Assembly (NCBI GenBank): GCA_938038145.1 | Contig: CALHQU010000030.1 | Location: forward strand, 1 to 6,254 | Source of the DNA: an uncultured Candidatus Saccharibacteria bacterium | GTDB lineage: Bacteria; Patescibacteriota; Saccharimonadia; Saccharimonadales; Saccharimonadaceae | Reading direction: 5' to 3' | Length of the DNA: 6,254 nt | Shown here: in pieces, positions 5,346-6,254 of the stretch | How the letters are laid out: the number at the start of each line of letters is the position of its first letter | Numbering within the stretch: position 1 is the stretch's first letter | Program-made: the position numbers and the translations under genes | Notes under the pieces: generated by a model | Told to the model about the DNA's origin: nothing | The model's input: the letters and a program-made list of their open reading frames with translations, nothing else | The model's database searches: none

Positions 5346-5794
5346 GACAATTCATCCAACTGCGCATTACGCCTGTTAAATCGTGGAGCATTCGCATAAG
5401 GAGTGTTCAGCCACGTTTCCACAATTCCTTTCCACGCCGATTCATTATCTTCCAAAACTCGCGCTGGCAAACATAAAACATTTGAATCGTTATCTTGGCG
5501 CGTCATCTTTGCCTCGAAAGCATCCCAAATCACACTGGCACGAATTCCCTTAAAGCGATTCGCCGCCATACACATTCCTTGTCCACCGCCGCAAATTAAT
5601 ATCGCACGCGGATCTTTACTATCATCACCAATAACCTTCAACGCCGCCGCCTGAGCGAATTGCGGAAAATCGTCATCAGGATTTAATTCTACGCCACCAA
5701 CATCTTGTACGTCGTAGCCATTTTTAACCAAATACGCAAAAACTTTTTCCTTCAACATAAAGCCGCGGTGGTCAGATCCGAGGTAGATTTTCAT
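5342..5794 (-). CDS. rpiB: Ribose-5-phosphate isomerase B (RpiB/LacA/LacB family)
   Basis: It interconverts ribose 5-phosphate and ribulose 5-phosphate. The 150-residue protein has the family landmarks: YLGSDHRGFMLK at 4-15 (D8, H9), ILICGGGQGM at 65-74 with catalytic base C68, AANRFKGIRA at 77-86, and DSNVLCLPAR at 103-112. R138 and R142 fit the two C-terminal phosphate-binding arginines of the E. coli enzyme. Two differences from E. coli RpiB stand out: the ring-opening His (E. coli RQHND) is Asp here (RQDND, D101), and the CGTG Thr is Gly (G70). The enzyme may therefore be altered in mechanism or substrate. It is first in the operon, its promoter places the start of the mRNA on its ATG, and I see no ribosome site before it. 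Confidence 0.92.
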   Translation of the reverse strand: MKIYLGSDHRGFMLKEKVFAYLVKNGYDVQDVGGVELNPDDDFPQFAQAAALKVIGDDSKDPRAILICGGGQGMCMAANRFKGIRASVIWDAFEAKMTRQDNDSNVLCLPARVLEDNESAWKGIVETWLNTPYANAPRFNRRNAQLDELS

Positions 5795-5800
5795 AATTTT

Positions 5801-5829
5801 AGTATAAGCGTTTTCGGTGATTTTTGCAA
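5801..5829 (-). promoter_or_regulatory. Sigma-70-type promoter of the rpiB-rpe-transketolase operon
   Basis: On the minus strand TTGCAA (5824-5829) precedes TATACT (5801-5806) by exactly 17 bases. With the usual spacing, transcription would begin at about 5794, the A of the rpiB ATG. The bases between the -10 box and the ATG (AAAATT) contain no Shine-Dalgarno sequence. The operon mRNA is therefore predicted to be leaderless. Confidence 0.7.
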
Positions 5830-5848
5830 GGGAAAGTTGAATATTTTC

Positions 5849-6254
5849 TCAGAGGTAGAGTGTAGATATTTTAGATTGTATGGCAGCAGCAGAAGGTGAA
5901 GCATTGGTAGACACAATTTGGGAAAGATAAGCTGCTCCCATTGAACCTTTTGTGCCATTAACAGCGTTAGCAGCAATGAGAACTTGCGGCATGCGCCCTA
6001 AGGTGATGTCGCGACTATAGTGTTGCGGGATTACCATTACTATATCAGCCTCGGAATGTTCTATATTGTTGAGTGCTGCCGCGTATGTGGGTTGTTGCCC
6101 ATGGAAGATGAAGTATTTGCTTGCTTCTATTTCGTGTACTAATTGTTGCGAAAGTGTGGAACGATCGTTGTCTACTATATCAACCAGAATATTCTTTACC
6201 TCCATGTTCATCACCCACGGCATCACACACATAATTATAATTGGAAAAACTATG
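5849..6254 (-). CDS. ABC-2 type transporter permease fragment: 5' end outside window, C-terminus apparently truncated
   Basis: The frame is open to the window edge; upstream of the ATG at 6232 it continues with IVFPIII, so the gene starts beyond 6254. The visible part has the end of a first membrane helix (about FPIIIMCVMPWV), then an extracytoplasmic domain: EVKNILVDIVDND, EASKYFIF, YAAALNNIEHSEADIVMVIPQ and VLIAANAVNGTKGSMGAAYL. This is the typical order of ABC-2 exporter permeases of the YhhJ/YbhR type, and the wording resembles Bacteroidota members. Such proteins run to about 370 residues with several more helices. Here the frame stops at 5849 after STLYL, before any of them, and I found no continuation in another frame. 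It is likely a non-functional remnant or one side of a junction. The stop lies 54 bp before the rpiB ATG with no terminator between. Confidence 0.75.
   Translation of the reverse strand, partial: IVFPIIIMCVMPWVMNMEVKNILVDIVDNDRSTLSQQLVHEIEASKYFIFHGQQPTYAAALNNIEHSEADIVMVIPQHYSRDITLGRMPQVLIAANAVNGTKGSMGAAYLSQIVSTNASPSAAAIQSKISTLYL

Noticed and set aside
5791..5976. 61-codon minus-strand frame that might continue the truncated permease by frameshift
   Set aside because: Its Leu/Pro-rich product does not match the expected later helices of ABC-2 permeases, and it runs through the rpiB promoter.
1..6254. CRISPR array, tRNA or rRNA genes, insertion sequence or attachment sites
   Set aside because: I saw no regularly spaced direct repeats, cloverleaf-type sequences, transposase motifs or flanking terminal repeats on either strand.

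Overview
The window most resembles a small-genome Patescibacteria (CPR) chromosome, and Candidatus Saccharibacteria (TM7) is my best guess. This rests on five things: a transketolase split into two short genes; a divergent class II aldolase followed by a PfkB-family kinase; very tight gene packing, with every junction in the two operons overlapping by 1 or 4 bases; mid-range base composition; and the standard genetic code. I ran no search, so the phylum is an inference.

Most of the window is carbohydrate metabolism on the minus strand, so it reads from right to left. Operon A (5794 down to 2900) is rpiB, rpe, transketolase N-half and transketolase C-half: the isomerase, epimerase and two-carbon transfer steps of the non-oxidative pentose phosphate pathway. 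It has a clear promoter at 5801-5829 whose predicted start lies on the rpiB ATG itself, so the mRNA may be leaderless. Operon B (2418 down to 66) is a class II fructose-bisphosphate aldolase, a PfkB-family sugar kinase and a conserved-looking protein of unknown function. Its promoter (2444-2472) carries a perfect inverted repeat over the -10 box.

Between the operons is one plus-strand transcription unit. It has a consensus promoter (2478-2506), a structured leader (2518-2587), a 79-residue two-helix membrane protein (2590-2829) and an elaborate terminator hairpin (2835-2900). Its -35 box lies 5 bp from that of operon B.

Together the two operons cover much of sugar-phosphate interconversion. 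No transaldolase is present. A kinase plus aldolase next to transketolase could replace it by phosphorylating sedoheptulose 7-phosphate and cleaving the bisphosphate. This is a hypothesis.

At the edges, bases 1-65 hold the last codons of a plus-strand gene that ends directly against operon B. Bases 5849-6254 hold part of an ABC-2 type transporter permease that looks like Bacteroidota proteins. It stops abruptly just before the rpiB promoter, so the boundary near 5850 is either a remnant of transfer or deletion, or an assembly junction.
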